Assembly: GCF_000425185.1 (NCBI RefSeq)
Contig: NZ_AULH01000007.1
Span: 186,001 to 250,000 of the forward strand
From: Pleomorphomonas koreensis DSM 23070
GTDB lineage: Bacteria > Pseudomonadota > Alphaproteobacteria > Rhizobiales > Pleomorphomonadaceae
Reading direction: 5' to 3'
DNA length: 64,000 nt
A program made the position numbers and the translations under genes. Below, in pieces: positions 63,729 to 64,000 of the stretch (positions are counted from its first letter, which is position 1; each line of letters begins with the position of its first letter). The notes under the pieces are model-generated. The model was not told the origin of the DNA and searched no databases. It worked only from the letters and a program-made list of their open reading frames with translations.

Positions 63729-64000
63729 ATGTCTAAGCGCCATAGTGCAAAGTACAAGATCGACCGCCGCATGGGCGAGAACCTCTGGGGTCGCCCGAAG
63801 AGCCCGGTCAACAAGCGTGAATACGGCCCCGGCCAGCACGGTCAGCGCCGCAAGGGCAAGACCTCCGACTACGGTCTGCAGCTCCGTGCCAAGCAGAAGC
63901 TGAAGGGCTATTACGGCGACCTCAGCGAGAAGCAGTTCTACCGCATTTACGAGGAGGCGGTCCGCCTGCGCGGCGACACCTCCGAGGCGCTGATCGGCCT
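63729..64000 (+). CDS. rpsD: 30S ribosomal protein S4 (partial)
   Basis: The first 90 codons are in the window and the gene runs off the end. The N terminus [20 protein letters not shown], then [33 protein letters not shown], is ribosomal protein S4, which nucleates 30S assembly. The alphaproteobacterial N terminus lacks the zinc-binding cysteines of some S4 forms. ATG 63729 follows AGCGGGATACGCG. The long leader upstream may carry regulation. Confidence 0.97.
   Translation, partial: MSKRHSAKYKIDRRMGENLWGRPKSPVNKREYGPGQHGQRRKGKTSDYGLQLRAKQKLKGYYGDLSEKQFYRIYEEAVRLRGDTSEALIG

Overview
The window is GC-rich, densely coded bacterial chromosome from an alphaproteobacterium. A Hyphomicrobiales (Rhizobiales) lineage with a Caulobacter-like flagellar hierarchy fits best. 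The evidence is the FlaF/FlbT/FliX trio, CckA beside flhB, flagellins without fliD or fliS nearby, a one-cysteine DksA, a GTG-started RecA of alphaproteobacterial type with a GTTC-N7-GTTC-like SOS box, and a RIME-like intergenic repeat. A family such as Pleomorphomonadaceae is a guess. I saw no CRISPR array, insertion sequence, prophage, tRNA or rRNA.

Layout. 1-6230 holds housekeeping genes: a 2Fe-2S ferredoxin, a membrane acyltransferase whose 3' end overlaps a convergent glutamine synthetase-family gene, a SixA-like phosphatase, and the YcjX/YcjF pair. 6239-41257 is a large flagellar region: flgE-flgK-flgL; flbT plus a flagellin-like gene on the minus strand; two near-duplicate flagellins; flaF; a FlaG-like gene; an acyltransferase; flgI-flgJ-flgN(-like) (minus); fliX; dksA; flgF-flgG-flgA-flgH (minus); fliL-fliM-DUF6468-motE; a 1242-residue secreted TPR-like protein; fliO-fliP (minus); and flgB-flgC-fliE-fliQ-fliR-flhB. 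The cell-cycle kinase gene cckA follows. 43992-64000 is mixed housekeeping: a nucleotidyltransferase, psuK/psuG, recA, a RidA-family gene, alaS, a YqjI-like PadR regulator, GNAT and VOC proteins, yegP-like, icd, map, an FMN reductase, Lrp-LysE, LysR and an aldo/keto reductase, trmJ, murI and the start of rpsD.

How it works together. The DNA carries the signals of a two-tier cascade. Three sigma-54 (-24/-12) promoters precede flgE, flgF and flgI. Each has the same inverted repeat (CCGGCA-N5-TGCCG) about 85-95 bp upstream, as expected for an NtrC-type activator such as FlbD, whose partner FliX is encoded here. The flgB promoter has a perfect CtrA box (TTAA-N7-TTAA) followed at once by another copy of the repeat. 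The fliL/flgF divergent region pairs a CtrA-like box with the repeat. CckA, which heads the CtrA phosphorelay, is encoded at the end of the cluster. The inferred circuit is that CtrA-P turns on early genes (flgB operon, fliL operon), while FlbD/FliX/sigma-54 turns on rod, ring and hook genes and may shut down the early promoters. FlbT and FlaF then tune flagellin synthesis.

The least explained parts are the DUF6468-MotE-1242 aa secreted protein block, a FliM with three FliN-like WGAALxEQ motifs at its N terminus, a FliO with a very long REP-repeat tail, and a shared TTGTTAACC motif upstream of a flagellin gene and flaF.
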